Assembly: GCF_001666835.1 (NCBI RefSeq)
Contig: NZ_LZJF01000022.1
Coordinates: 1 to 62,586 of the forward strand
DNA: 62,586 nt
Reading direction: 5' to 3'
Source of the DNA: Mycobacterium sp. E3251
GTDB lineage: Bacteria > Actinomycetota > Actinomycetes > Mycobacteriales > Mycobacteriaceae
The notes below the pieces were generated by a model. The model searched no databases. It worked only from the letters and a program-made list of their open reading frames with translations, and was not told the origin of the DNA. Below, piece by piece: positions 8,978 to 18,569 of this stretch (position 1 is its first letter; the number at the start of each line of letters is the position of its first letter). The position numbers and the translations under genes were made by a program.

Positions 8978-11603
8978 ACTTGCGGATCTCGCTCACCCAC
9001 AGGACCGTGCTGGCCATGGCCACGCACACCAGCCACTGGCTCACCGACAGCGGCGTGGTGGTGAAGGCCGTGTTGAGGACCGGCAGCTGAACAACCGCCA
9101 CCTGCAGCAGCGCCGATAACCCGATCGCCGCCCACAACCACCCGTTGGCGAAAAACCGGCGGAACGCGGTCCGGGTTTCCGAACGGGCGTTGATGGTGTT
9201 GATCAGCTGGGCGATCACCAAGACCGTGAAGCCCGCGGTGCGCGCGGTGTCCAGGGACGACGGCAGGGGTCCGCCGGGCGCGTACAGGTGAATCGTGACG
9301 AGGGTGGCGGCCGCGACGGCCGCGCCGATCACGATGATGTTGTTCCACATCCGGGCGTCGATGACCCGATCCGACGCCGCGCGTGGCGGCCGGCTCATCA
9401 CGTCTTCGGTGTGCGGATCCACACCCAGCGCCAGGGCCGGTGCGCCGTCGGTCAGCAGGTTGATCCAGAGAATCTGCGTGGCCAACAGCGGGAGTGCGAC
9501 GGTATGCCCCTGCGTCAGTCCGATCGCGCCGGCCAGCACCACGCCGAAGAAGACGGTGAAGATTTCCCCCATGTTGGATGACAGCAGGTAGCGCAGCGTC
9601 TTCTTGATGTTCGAGAAGATGCCCCGGCCCTCCCGAATGGCCTGGACGATGGTCGCGAAGTTGTCGTCGGCGAGGATCATGTTCGCCGCTTCCCTCGCGA
9701 CCTCGGTGCCGCTGCGGCCCATGGCGATGCCGATGTCGGCCGATTTCAGCGCGGGCGCGTCGTTGATCCCCTCCCCGGTCACCGCGACGATCTCATGCTC
9801 GGCTTGCAACGCGTCGATAATGCGCTGCTTGTCCGCCGGACTGACCTGGGTGAACTGCGAGTGCAGGCGCACCGTGTCCCGCAGCTCCTGGTCGTTCAGG
9901 GCGGCGAGTTGAGCGCCGGACACCGCCGACTCGCCGCCTTCGATACCCAGCTGGCGGGCGATGCGCGCCGCGGCCTGGGGATGGTCGCCGGTGATCATCA
10001 CGACCCTGACCCCGGCGCGGCGGGCTTCAGCGATCGCCGCCGCCGCCTCCGGTCGCGGCGGATCGGTGATCCCCACCATGCCCAGGTACACCAGGTCCCC
10101 GTTCGACCGGTGGGCGACCGCCACGGCGTGCAGGGCGTCGAGCCTGAGCCGCTCGGCATCGCTGCGGATTGTGGCTCGTGCCGAGTCGTCGAGCGGAGCC
10201 AGCCGGTCACCGGCCCGCAGGTGCGTGCAACGGCCGAGCACCTCGTCGGGGTCGCCGGTCGTCGCGCCGGCCGGGGTCGGGCGCGGCCCGTCGCCGAGCT
10301 TCCCGCGGGCCACCAGGAAGGCCCCCTCGACGGGATCACCCCGGACCGTCCACCGACCGTCGTCCGCTTCGAGGGTGGCGCTGGCGGCCGCGGCGCCCCC
10401 GTCGAGCACCAGCGCCGCCTGGCGCCACAGGTCGTCGCCCTCGTCCAGCGCCGCCCCGCCACGTTCGAGGCGGCCCTCGGGCCGATATCCGGCCCCGGTG
10501 ACCCTCACTTCGCCAACGGGGGTGACAACCCGCACGATCGTCAGTTCCCCGGCTGTGAGCGTGCCGGTCTTGCCCGAGCACACCACCGACGCCGACCCCA
10601 GGGTCTCGGCGGACGACAGCTCCTTGACGACGGCGTTCTGGCCGGCCATCCGCCGCATTCCCAGCGCGAGGACGACCGACATGATGGCGGGCAGGCCTTC
10701 CGGTACGGCCGCCACGGCCAGCGATACACCCAGCAGCGCCGCCGTCACCACGTCGTGGGCGCTGTGAATGCCGAAAACCAGGAGGATGGTCGCGACCACG
10801 ACGACGGCGATCACCAGCACCGCGATCCCCAGCAGCCGGCTGGCCCGGGCTACCTCACGCTGCAACGGGGTGGGCTCATGGTCGGCGATGCGCACCAGGC
10901 CGGCGATCTGTCCGGTCTGGGTCGCCATCCCCGTGGCGGTCACCACCGCTCGCCCGGCACCGGTGCTGACCGCGGTGCCCTTGAACACCATGTCCGCTCT
11001 GTCCCCGAGCGCCGACGGCCCGGCCAGCGTCCGGGCATCCTTGAGCACCGGTTCGCTCAGGCCCGTCAGCGCGGCCTCCGACACCTCCAGCCCCGTGGCC
11101 GAGAGCAGCCGGGCGTCGGCCGCCACGGCGTCACCCTCGGCGAGCAGCAGCACGTCGCCGGGCACCACCTCGCTCGCGGGAACGGTGCTGCGCGCGCCGT
11201 CGCGGAGGACGGTCGCCGACGACGCGGCCATCCGCGCCAACGCGAGGACCGCGCGCTCCGCGCGCGTCTCCTGCGCGTAGCCGAGGATCGCGTTCAGGAC
11301 GACGATCACGGCGATCACCACGGCGTCGACGGGCCAGCCGTCGCCCCCCTCGACGACCCACACCGCGAGGGAGGCGACCAGCGCGGCGAGCAGCAGGTAG
11401 ATCAGGGGGCTGCGAAACTGCGCCAGCAGCCTTCGGTAGGCCGGGGGCGGCGGAACGCTCGCGATGTCGTTCGCACCAACGGCGGCGAGCCGGCGGGCGG
11501 CCTCCGCGGCGGTCAGCCCGAATTCGGCGTCGGTGCGCAGCTTTTCGACGACGGCGGGGGCGTCGAGGAGCGCGGGGTCAGGGTCGATCAGCGCGGCGTC
11601 CAC
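8946..11603 (-). CDS. P2-type (CtpF-like) ATPase homologue with the catalytic residues lost: probable pseudoenzyme
   Basis: An uninterrupted 885-residue ORF with full P2-ATPase architecture: cation-ATPase N-domain, ten-helix layout, VPEGLPA in the fourth helix, MITGDHP, DPPRPE and a C-terminal transport block. Yet key catalytic positions differ. The phosphorylated Asp of DKTGTLT is Gly344 (SGKTGTLT). The phosphatase Glu of TGES is Leu182 (TGLSEP). The first Asp of GDGVND is Glu611 (TGEGIND). The nucleotide-binding stretch with FDS-RK-M and KGAPE is missing between EGAFLVARGK and DEVLGRC, replaced by a short Gly/Pro/Thr linker. It should not form the phosphoenzyme. GTG start, 17 bp after the DUF5994 gene on the same strand. 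Either a decaying pump that keeps its frame or a non-pumping regulator or scaffold. Confidence 0.88.
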   Translation of the reverse strand: MDAALIDPDPALLDAPAVVEKLRTDAEFGLTAAEAARRLAAVGANDIASVPPPPAYRRLLAQFRSPLIYLLLAALVASLAVWVVEGGDGWPVDAVVIAVIVVLNAILGYAQETRAERAVLALARMAASSATVLRDGARSTVPASEVVPGDVLLLAEGDAVAADARLLSATGLEVSEAALTGLSEPVLKDARTLAGPSALGDRADMVFKGTAVSTGAGRAVVTATGMATQTGQIAGLVRIADHEPTPLQREVARASRLLGIAVLVIAVVVVATILLVFGIHSAHDVVTAALLGVSLAVAAVPEGLPAIMSVVLALGMRRMAGQNAVVKELSSAETLGSASVVCSGKTGTLTAGELTIVRVVTPVGEVRVTGAGYRPEGRLERGGAALDEGDDLWRQAALVLDGGAAAASATLEADDGRWTVRGDPVEGAFLVARGKLGDGPRPTPAGATTGDPDEVLGRCTHLRAGDRLAPLDDSARATIRSDAERLRLDALHAVAVAHRSNGDLVYLGMVGITDPPRPEAAAAIAEARRAGVRVVMITGDHPQAAARIARQLGIEGGESAVSGAQLAALNDQELRDTVRLHSQFTQVSPADKQRIIDALQAEHEIVAVTGEGINDAPALKSADIGIAMGRSGTEVAREAANMILADDNFATIVQAIREGRGIFSNIKKTLRYLLSSNMGEIFTVFFGVVLAGAIGLTQGHTVALPLLATQILWINLLTDGAPALALGVDPHTEDVMSRPPRAASDRVIDARMWNNIIVIGAAVAAATLVTIHLYAPGGPLPSSLDTARTAGFTVLVIAQLINTINARSETRTAFRRFFANGWLWAAIGLSALLQVAVVQLPVLNTAFTTTPLSVSQWLVCVAMASTVLWVSEIRKFILRRRTARP

Positions 11604-11620
11604 CGAACGCGCTCAACCGC

Positions 11621-12235
11621 TCAGGGGTGGCTCGCCGGCAGCACCGACGGGGCTTCTCTGCGGGACTCCATCATGCGGTTGCGAACGATGTGTTCGACGA
11701 GGATCGGCACGAAGGTCTGGACGGGCGCGTCGACGAACTGCTCGGCGGCCTCTTCGGACCAGCGCCTGATCTGCGCGGTCCGTTGCTCGTCGCCAAGCCC
11801 CTCGTGGCGGGCCAGCTTCTCGGCGACGTCGGCCACGGATCGCGCCACGGTCGACCGGCTGCGCGACGGCACGCCGTCGTCGGCGGGCACCCGCGCCTGC
11901 TCCAGCGCTTCACGGGCCACCTCGTCGCCGGCATCCGGGCGGATGACGTGCAGTGTGAGGTGGTGGCCGTTCTCCCCGATCAGGATGATGCTGGACGGCT
12001 CGTCGCTGGTGAAGGCCAGCAGTTCGACCGTGTGGCCGCCGATCTGCACCAGCGCGGGGGTCTCCTTCCAGCCGTTGCGGCGGTAGCCCACCATCACGAC
12101 CGGGCCCAGGCGCTCGGACACCGCGGTCAGCAGCTCCGGCAGCTCGTCGACCAGGTTCGTCGTTCGCGGCCACCAGGCACCGTCGATGTGCTCCGATACG
12201 GACCGATAGGGCTTGAGCTGTAAGCGATTTTGCAT
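11621..12235 (-). CDS. DUF5994 family protein with C-terminal three-helix domain
   Basis: A 204-residue soluble protein. The N-terminal half (LKPYRS, DGAWWPR, LVDELPELL, VGYRRNGW) matches the actinobacterial DUF5994 family. The C-terminal half, from about residue 130, has a helical block ending DAPVQTFVPILVEHIVR, seen in several mycobacterial three-helix dimerisation domains. ATG 12235 is chosen because GAGGCG lies 6 bp upstream; a GTG at 12241 is possible. It sits between two P-type ATPase genes on the same strand, 9 bp after one and 17 bp before the other, so the three form an operon. No function is established. Confidence 0.75.
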   Translation of the reverse strand: MQNRLQLKPYRSVSEHIDGAWWPRTTNLVDELPELLTAVSERLGPVVMVGYRRNGWKETPALVQIGGHTVELLAFTSDEPSSIILIGENGHHLTLHVIRPDAGDEVAREALEQARVPADDGVPSRSRSTVARSVADVAEKLARHEGLGDEQRTAQIRRWSEEAAEQFVDAPVQTFVPILVEHIVRNRMMESRREAPSVLPASHP

Positions 12236-12244
12236 GTGCACGCC

Positions 12245-15200
12245 TCAATCGTGGTCGGCGCGGTCGGCACCCGGCAGGGTCTCCGGCACCGCAGTGGTGG
12301 GACTTTGTGCCCTTTCGGGTTCGGTCGCGGGCTCGCCGCCGAGCCACCGCCGCTGCACGCCCTGCGACGCGCGCAGCAGCAGATCGGGTGCGGCCGCGGA
12401 CAGGGAACTGGCCGCCGCCGCCGCGAGCAGGCCCTGACCCCAGGCCAACGGGTCCAGCGGTGTGCAGCCGAACAGCTGGCTGAGCCCCGGCGTGCTGACC
12501 ACCACCGCGAGCGCGCCCAGCGAGCCGACCGACGTCAACACCACCAGCGGGGCGCGCGAATCGACGAGCGTCTGGGTGAGTTGCGCACCGACCAACGCGA
12601 CCAGCGCGACCGTCGCCGCGCGGCGCGGCGGGCCGGTCACGCTGGCCATCGCCCAGCCGGCCGTGGCGCCGATGGTGGTCGCGGCCCCGCGGATTCCGAT
12701 CGCCCGCCACATCGCCGCCTCGTCGCGGTCGACGTCGGCGGTCCCCGTCTGGGGGCTGACGGCCAGGGCGGCGGCGGGCAGCGCATCGGTCAGCATGTTG
12801 ACCAACAGCATCTGGCGGGCGTTGAGCACCGAACGCCCGGTCAGGACGGTGGTGATCAGGGCGAAGCACACCTCGCCGAGGTTGCCGCCCAACAGCATCG
12901 ACACCGCCGACTGCACGCGCCGCCACAGCTGCTCGCCCTCGTCGAGCGCGTCGAGCAGGGCCTCGATCCGTTCGTCGAGCAGCACCACGTCGGCCGCGGT
13001 GCGGGCCGCGTCGCTGCCCCGCGCGGCCACGCCGATGCCCACGCTGGCCGCCCGGATCGCGGCGGCGTCGTTGACACCGTCGCCGACCATCGCCGTCACC
13101 ACCCCGGCCCGCTCGAGGGTCTGCACCACGTCGATCTTGTTTTCCGGCGTCATGCGCGCGAAGACCACCCGCGACGCCGCCGCGGCGGCCCGCTCGTCGG
13201 CGGACAGCGCCTCCCAGTCGCCGCCGGTGATGACCTGGTCGGCGGTGACGTCGATGCCCAGCTCCTGTGCGATCACGGCCGCGGTCGCCGGATGATCACC
13301 GGTGATCAACCGGATGCCGATGCCACGCTCGCCGAGTTCCTTCAGCAACGCGGGGGCGGCGGCCCGCGGGGTGTCGGCGAGGCCCAGCAGGCCGATCGGG
13401 GTGAGCCCGGTGCCGCACAGGGCCTCGAGGCGGTCGGGATCCTTCGCCGCGGCGGCGGCTTCGCTTTCGCTGAGCTGCCGCTCGGCAACCGCCAGCACCC
13501 GTAGTCCGCGGGCCGCCATCTCGTCGACCTGTTGCGTCAAGGGGTGGTCGTCGTGCAGCAGCGCCGTCGCGAGCACCTCGGGTGAGCCCTTGATGGTCAG
13601 CCGGGTGCCGACGAGCGCGGCGGCGAACGGGCGGCCGGACTGGAACGGCAGGAACGCGTCCCGGGTCAGTCGTTGCGGTGCGGAGCCGTCGCCGCGCAGG
13701 GCGGGATCGTCGGCTCCGCGGTGGATCGCGTCGTCGGTGGCGTGATCGACGCGGTGGGTGTGCCGGGCATAGCTGGTGCTCAGCGCGGCATCGAGCACCG
13801 CGCCCGGGCTGTAGCCCGCCATCGGGTGCACCGCCTTGACCTTCAGCCGGTTCTCGCTCAGCGTCCCGGTCTTGTCGAAGCACACCACGTTCAGCCGCGC
13901 CAGCGCCTCCACCGAGTGCGGGTTGCGGATCAGCACCGATTCGCCGGTGAGCCGGCGCGCGGCGGCCAGCTGGGCCAGCGTCGCCACCAGCGGCAGGCCT
14001 TCGGGGATGGCGGCGACGATCAGCGTGACCGCGCTGGACACCGCCTCGCGCAACCCGGTGCCCCGCGCCACGCTCAGCAGCCCCACCAGGGTCCCGCCGG
14101 CCACGCTGAACGGCAGGGCCCGACGGGTGATGTGCCGCAGCTGGCGCTGCAGCCCGATCTCCTGCATCTTCCGCGGGGCCATCGCCAGCGCCCGGCGCAT
14201 CTCCGACCGCGACCCCACCGCGGTCACCACGGCCACCGCCGTGCCCGCGACCACCGTGGTGCCCGCGTAGAGCATGCAGGTCCGTTCGGCCAGCGGGGCG
14301 CCCGGCGTGGGATCGGTCTGTTTGGCCACCGGCAGCGATTCGCCGGTCAGCGTCGACTCGTCGACCTCCACGTTCGAGGCGTGCAGCAGCCGGGCGTCCG
14401 CGGGCACCACCTCGTCGGCATGAACTTCGATGATGTCGCCCAGCCGCAGCCGCTTGGTCGGAATCTTCTCGCGGCGGTGCGCATCCAGCGGGCCCACGCG
14501 CCGCCTCGCCGGCGGATCCTGCACGGCGAGTAGGCGATTCAGGGTGTTCTCGGCGTGTAGCTGCTGCTCGGCCGACAAGGCGGCGTTGACCAACAGCACG
14601 CTGCCCACCAGCACCGCGTCCAGCGGTGAGCCGAGCAGCGCGCTGGCCGCCGCGCCGGTGGCCAGCAGCGGGGTGATGGGGTCCGCCAGGTCGCCGCGCA
14701 TCTCGTCGGCGAAATCGCGGACGAGTGCCCACGAAGCCACGCCCGCGTCGTGCAGCGCGCGGACCGGTGGCACCTGCTGCCACCAGGCGGCCGTCTCCTC
14801 GCGCTCCTCCTCGGTGGGGCGGGGCAGCAGCCGCTGCACGTCGGCAACCGGCAACGCGTGCCAGTCGTGGCTGGTTTCGGGCTCCGGTAGCGGATCACGC
14901 AGCGTCTTCACGGCCGCCCGGTACCCGAACCACAGGCTGGCGGCCATGCCGACGTTGACCGATGCCGAACTGCGCCCGGGCACACCGGGAATCAGCATCA
15001 GCGCGCCGAGCGCCGAAGCCGACGCCGACAACCGGACGGCGTTGTCGGTGGCGGCGCGCGCGGCGGGCAGCGCGTGCAACAACCGCCACGCGCCGGTGAG
15101 GTCTTTCGCGATCACGTCGGCGGCCCAGGGCGGGGAGTGTCCGGGCCGCAGCAGGCCGATCGTCACGTCGGACCGGTGCGCGGCCCCCATGTCCGAGGTG

Positions 15201-16711
15201 GTCAACAGCGCCACGGTGTTTCCGGCGGCCTTCAGCTCCGCGACGGCCGCCGCCACCGCGTGGTCGATCGACCCGTCCGCCGGATACAGCTGGTCGAATC
15301 CCTGTGCCAGGGAACGCAATCCGTCGTCGTCGAGGGAATAGACGCGCGGCTGCGACCGCCGCGCCTCGGTCAGCACCGCGGCGGCGAACGGATCGCGGAC
15401 GGGGCTGATGAGCGCCTCGCCGACGCTGCCTGCCCCGGGTATGTCGGCCAGCGGGTGCCATCCAGGCTTGAGGCCGTCGCGCTCGAGCGCGGCCCGAACC
15501 GCCTCCCAGGCGTGGGCGCGGGCCGAATTGTCCACTCCGAGTACGCGACTGACCGTCAATTCGTCGGTGTACAGCGCGCGCGGGTCGACCATGATCGCGT
15601 CGATCCGGTCGAGTGTCCGCAACACGCGCGGGCGCAGCACCAGCGTGTCGTGAAGGGTGGAGAGACCGCGGTTCATCGTGCAACCGAACGCTTCCCGCAC
15701 GGTGCGCAACGGCTTGGGGACGGCGGCCAGCGCGGCGGCGCCGGCCGCATCCGGGTTGCGGGTGAGCAGACCGACCGCCGCGGCGGCGCCGAGGCCCGCC
15801 AGGCCGATGCGGTTGGCGTAGCGTTCCGCGGGCCCGTCGGGCGGGGCCGGGTTGGCGGTCGGCGCCGCGCTCGCGTCGTCGGGCACCGGGTGGCCGGCCA
15901 ACCCGGGCTCGTGCCGAGACCACGCCAGCCTGCCGTTCCACGCCTCGGCCGCCAGCATGGTGCGCGTGGCGGCCTCGGCGGCCGCCGCCGTCGGCGACAG
16001 CGTCAAGGCGGCGGTGGTGGCGTTGACGATGCCGAACAACACATCAGTGCCATCGGGCCCGAGGCGTCGCTCCAATTCCCTGCGCAGCCGCGGCAGGTGG
16101 TCGGCGACCGTCGGCGGCACGGCCACCAAGTCGGGCAGTCGGGGCAGCCGCAGCAGACTGCCGGTAAGTGAAAGGCCAAGGCCCACAGAGGCGGCCGTGG
16201 CCGCGACCATCCGGCCCATCAGTAGCGCGTCGTCGCCCGGCAGGCTGGCCGGCAGGTGCCTGCCGGCGCGCCGTCCTTCGGCGCCGGCGACGGTGCGGCT
16301 CAGCGCCGAGGCCGAGGGTCCGCCGTCGGTGACCGTGACCACCACCCGCGCGAGGGTGCGGTTGAGATAGGCCTGCCGCACGCCGGGTGTCGCGCGGACG
16401 GCCGCCAACACATTGGCCGCGATCGCCGCGGCATGTTCGTTCTCGAGCCCACGCACCTCGATCCAGTGCCGCGCGCCGTTGCTGCTGGTGCGCCGCGCGG
16501 GCGGGCCGCCCGCCGCCTCCAGCACCGCACTCGCCGCCGCGCGGGTCAGCGCCGGAACGTCCGGCGTGGCGCGCACCAGGGACCTCCCCATGCTCATCGC
16601 GACGTTGCCGCCCAACAGCGCGGTGCCGGCGGCGATCTCGGTACCCACCGCGGCGACACGCAACGGCGCCAACAGCATGCCCAGGCCGGGCAGCCCGCGT
16701 CGTGTGCTCAC
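12245..16711 (-). CDS. Giant CtpH/CtpI-like P-type ATPase with a degenerate N-terminal half
   Basis: A 1488-residue membrane ATPase similar in size and layout to mycobacterial CtpH and CtpI. The C-terminal half is a complete P2-like pump: TLTGESLPV, AAIPEGLPL, FDKTGTLSEN (Asp946), KGSPEVL, LITGDHPATA and GDGVNDAAAI. The N-terminal half looks like a decayed P1B unit: a heavy-metal-associated-like fold without CxxC (WIEVRGL to ARVVVTV, about residues 80-130), then IMVDPRALYTDE (Asp376) where DKTGTLT would be. Starts at GTG with GGGAGAG upstream. The 157-bp gap to the divergent phoU holds the promoters. Related proteins are linked to Ca or Mg transport; substrate here unknown. Confidence 0.85.
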   Translation of the reverse strand: MSTRRGLPGLGMLLAPLRVAAVGTEIAAGTALLGGNVAMSMGRSLVRATPDVPALTRAAASAVLEAAGGPPARRTSSNGARHWIEVRGLENEHAAAIAANVLAAVRATPGVRQAYLNRTLARVVVTVTDGGPSASALSRTVAGAEGRRAGRHLPASLPGDDALLMGRMVAATAASVGLGLSLTGSLLRLPRLPDLVAVPPTVADHLPRLRRELERRLGPDGTDVLFGIVNATTAALTLSPTAAAAEAATRTMLAAEAWNGRLAWSRHEPGLAGHPVPDDASAAPTANPAPPDGPAERYANRIGLAGLGAAAAVGLLTRNPDAAGAAALAAVPKPLRTVREAFGCTMNRGLSTLHDTLVLRPRVLRTLDRIDAIMVDPRALYTDELTVSRVLGVDNSARAHAWEAVRAALERDGLKPGWHPLADIPGAGSVGEALISPVRDPFAAAVLTEARRSQPRVYSLDDDGLRSLAQGFDQLYPADGSIDHAVAAAVAELKAAGNTVALLTTSDMGAAHRSDVTIGLLRPGHSPPWAADVIAKDLTGAWRLLHALPAARAATDNAVRLSASASALGALMLIPGVPGRSSASVNVGMAASLWFGYRAAVKTLRDPLPEPETSHDWHALPVADVQRLLPRPTEEEREETAAWWQQVPPVRALHDAGVASWALVRDFADEMRGDLADPITPLLATGAAASALLGSPLDAVLVGSVLLVNAALSAEQQLHAENTLNRLLAVQDPPARRRVGPLDAHRREKIPTKRLRLGDIIEVHADEVVPADARLLHASNVEVDESTLTGESLPVAKQTDPTPGAPLAERTCMLYAGTTVVAGTAVAVVTAVGSRSEMRRALAMAPRKMQEIGLQRQLRHITRRALPFSVAGGTLVGLLSVARGTGLREAVSSAVTLIVAAIPEGLPLVATLAQLAAARRLTGESVLIRNPHSVEALARLNVVCFDKTGTLSENRLKVKAVHPMAGYSPGAVLDAALSTSYARHTHRVDHATDDAIHRGADDPALRGDGSAPQRLTRDAFLPFQSGRPFAAALVGTRLTIKGSPEVLATALLHDDHPLTQQVDEMAARGLRVLAVAERQLSESEAAAAAKDPDRLEALCGTGLTPIGLLGLADTPRAAAPALLKELGERGIGIRLITGDHPATAAVIAQELGIDVTADQVITGGDWEALSADERAAAAASRVVFARMTPENKIDVVQTLERAGVVTAMVGDGVNDAAAIRAASVGIGVAARGSDAARTAADVVLLDERIEALLDALDEGEQLWRRVQSAVSMLLGGNLGEVCFALITTVLTGRSVLNARQMLLVNMLTDALPAAALAVSPQTGTADVDRDEAAMWRAIGIRGAATTIGATAGWAMASVTGPPRRAATVALVALVGAQLTQTLVDSRAPLVVLTSVGSLGALAVVVSTPGLSQLFGCTPLDPLAWGQGLLAAAAASSLSAAAPDLLLRASQGVQRRWLGGEPATEPERAQSPTTAVPETLPGADRADHD

Positions 16712-16868
16712 CGTGCTCTCCCGGCTCAGCTGGATCGTCCGAGTGTTCTCGGCATGGTAGTAGGGGCAGATTAACCCGCGGTGGCGCGCGGGGGAGGAGT
16801 CGTTGAGGCCCTTTTCGGGTGGCTTTCGTCCCTTGTGAAATCGCCTCGCGTTGCGTCACCGTTGCGCT

Positions 16869-17534
16869 ATGCGAACTGCCTATCACCACCAGCTATCCGA
16901 GTTGACCGTCCAGCTCAGCGAGATGTGTGGCCTGGCCAACGAGGCCATGCGGCGGGCGACCCAGGCCCTGTTGGAGGCCGATCTCGACGCCGCCGAACAG
17001 GTCATCCGGGAGCACGACCGCTTGGTGGTGATGCGCGCGCGAGCGGAGCGGGAAGCCTTCGCGTTGCTGGCGCTGCAACAACCGGTGGCCGGGGAGTTAC
17101 GCGCAGTCTTCAGCGCCGTACAGCTCAGCGCCGACATCGAACGCATGGGCGCGCTGGCCGTGCACGTCGCCAAGATCGCCCGGCGGGAACACCCGAATCG
17201 GGTACTTCCTGACAAGGTCCGCGCGTGTTTCGCCGACATGGCCAAGGTGGCAATCGCGTTGGGCGACAGCGCAAAACAGGTGCTGATATCCCGCGACCCA
17301 GAGCAGGCCGCGCGGCTTCGCGAACAAGACGACGCGATGGACGAGCTCTACCGGCAGTTGTTCAGCGTGCTGCTGGACAAGGACTGGACCGACAATATTC
17401 CGGTCGCCGTGGACGCGGCGTTGCTGGGCCGCTTCTACGAGCGCTTCGCCGACCATGCCGTGGAAGTCGGTCGCCGGGTCGTCTTCATGGTCAGCGGTGA
17501 CCTGCCGGCTCAGGATGAAATCTCCACCTACTGA
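16869..17534 (+). CDS. PhoU-family regulator (PhoY paralogue)
   Basis: A 221-residue, two-repeat PhoU-type helical protein, very close in sequence to M. tuberculosis PhoY2 from MRTAYHHQL through [13 protein letters not shown] to the terminal DEISTY. PhoU proteins bind metal clusters and restrain Pst/SenX3-RegX3 phosphate signalling; PhoY2 also affects persistence. ATG 16869 is chosen by the PhoY2-like start; an in-frame upstream start at 16851 is less likely. No pst genes are here: neighbours are P-type ATPases and a CorA channel, so this copy may tie phosphate or stress status to cation transport. That link is inference. Confidence 0.88.
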   Translation: MRTAYHHQLSELTVQLSEMCGLANEAMRRATQALLEADLDAAEQVIREHDRLVVMRARAEREAFALLALQQPVAGELRAVFSAVQLSADIERMGALAVHVAKIARREHPNRVLPDKVRACFADMAKVAIALGDSAKQVLISRDPEQAARLREQDDAMDELYRQLFSVLLDKDWTDNIPVAVDAALLGRFYERFADHAVEVGRRVVFMVSGDLPAQDEISTY

Positions 17535-17570
17535 GAGGCGCTGGGCGGGCTCGGCTGAGAGGATGGCCTC

Positions 17571-18569
17571 GTGCAAGTCGCGCCCAACATCCAAGGACGC
17601 CTGTGGCGCCACGGCAAGCCGCAGGACGAGTTCACCTTCGATGACATCTCCGAGTACCTCCGCGAGCCCGACGCCCTGGTCTGGGTGGATTTGTGCGAGC
17701 CGGACCACGACGCGTTCTGCGCGCTGGCAGACGAACTCGGCCTCAACAGGTGGGCCGTCGAAGACGCCGTGGCGGCGGCCGAGCGGGTCAAGGCCACCGC
17801 ATACGAAACCCACACCTTCTTCACCGTCTATGCCGTGCACGTCACGGACGAAGCCACCGACGAGCCGCGGCGGATGCTGTCCATGCAGCGGATCTCGGCC
17901 TTCGTGCTTCCCCGCGGTTTGATCACCGTGCGCCTGACGCCCGACTTCGACATCGCCGCGGTCACCCGGCGCTGGGACGAGATCGGTGCCCAGCAGTACG
18001 GGGTGGGCGCCCTGGTGCACGGGTTGCTCGACGTCGTGGTGGACAGTCACTTCGCGGCGGTGGAAGCCCTGGACGACTGCATCGAAGACATCGAAGACGA
18101 GCTGTTCGACGGCAAGCCGCGGCAGGCGAGCTTTCAGCGCAGGACGTTTCAGATGAGACGCGACCTGGTCGCCCTGCGGCGGGTGGCGCTCCCGATGCGG
18201 GAGGTCGTCAATTCGATTCAGCACCACCGCCACGAGGTCGGCACCGCCCCCGAATTGGACCCGCTGTATGCAGACCTGTACGACCACGTGCTCCGCGTGT
18301 CGGAATGGACGGAGTCGTTGCGCGACATGGTCACAACGATTTTCGAAACCAATCTGTCGCTGCAAGACGCCCGGCTCAACACCATCATGAAGAAGCTCAC
18401 CGGATGGGCGGCCATCATCGCCGTTCCCACCGCCATCACGGGCTTTTACGGCCAGAACGTGCCCTACCCGGGCTTCGGTCACCTCGCCGGCTTCCTGGCC
18501 AGCACCACCCTGATCTTCGTCCTGATGGTGGTCATCTACGTGATGTTCAAACGGCGCGACTGGTTATGA
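17571..18569 (+). CDS. CorA-family divalent cation channel (GQN variant)
   Basis: A 332-residue CorA-type protein: acidic N-terminal cytoplasmic domain, a long helix region, and two C-terminal membrane segments. The signature loop between them reads YGQNVPYPG rather than the classical YGMN, and the second helix runs TLIFVLMVVIYVMF before the basic tail KRRDWL. CorA pentamers import Mg, Co or Ni; the variant loop may change selectivity. GTG start 36 bp after phoU; its stop overlaps the ATG of the MgtA-like ATPase by four bases (ATGA), which argues for one transcript and a shared job in magnesium handling. Confidence 0.88.
   Translation: MQVAPNIQGRLWRHGKPQDEFTFDDISEYLREPDALVWVDLCEPDHDAFCALADELGLNRWAVEDAVAAAERVKATAYETHTFFTVYAVHVTDEATDEPRRMLSMQRISAFVLPRGLITVRLTPDFDIAAVTRRWDEIGAQQYGVGALVHGLLDVVVDSHFAAVEALDDCIEDIEDELFDGKPRQASFQRRTFQMRRDLVALRRVALPMREVVNSIQHHRHEVGTAPELDPLYADLYDHVLRVSEWTESLRDMVTTIFETNLSLQDARLNTIMKKLTGWAAIIAVPTAITGFYGQNVPYPGFGHLAGFLASTTLIFVLMVVIYVMFKRRDWL

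Noticed and set aside
12299..12312. GGGACT-N5-GCCC, resembling a DosR half-box upstream of the DUF5994 gene
   Set aside because: 11 of 14 core positions match, but such matches are expected by chance many times in this window and it lies inside coding sequence.
16819..16832. DosR-like core GTGGCTTTCGTCCC upstream of phoU
   Set aside because: Only 11 of 14 positions match and the flanks do not fit; no better than chance.
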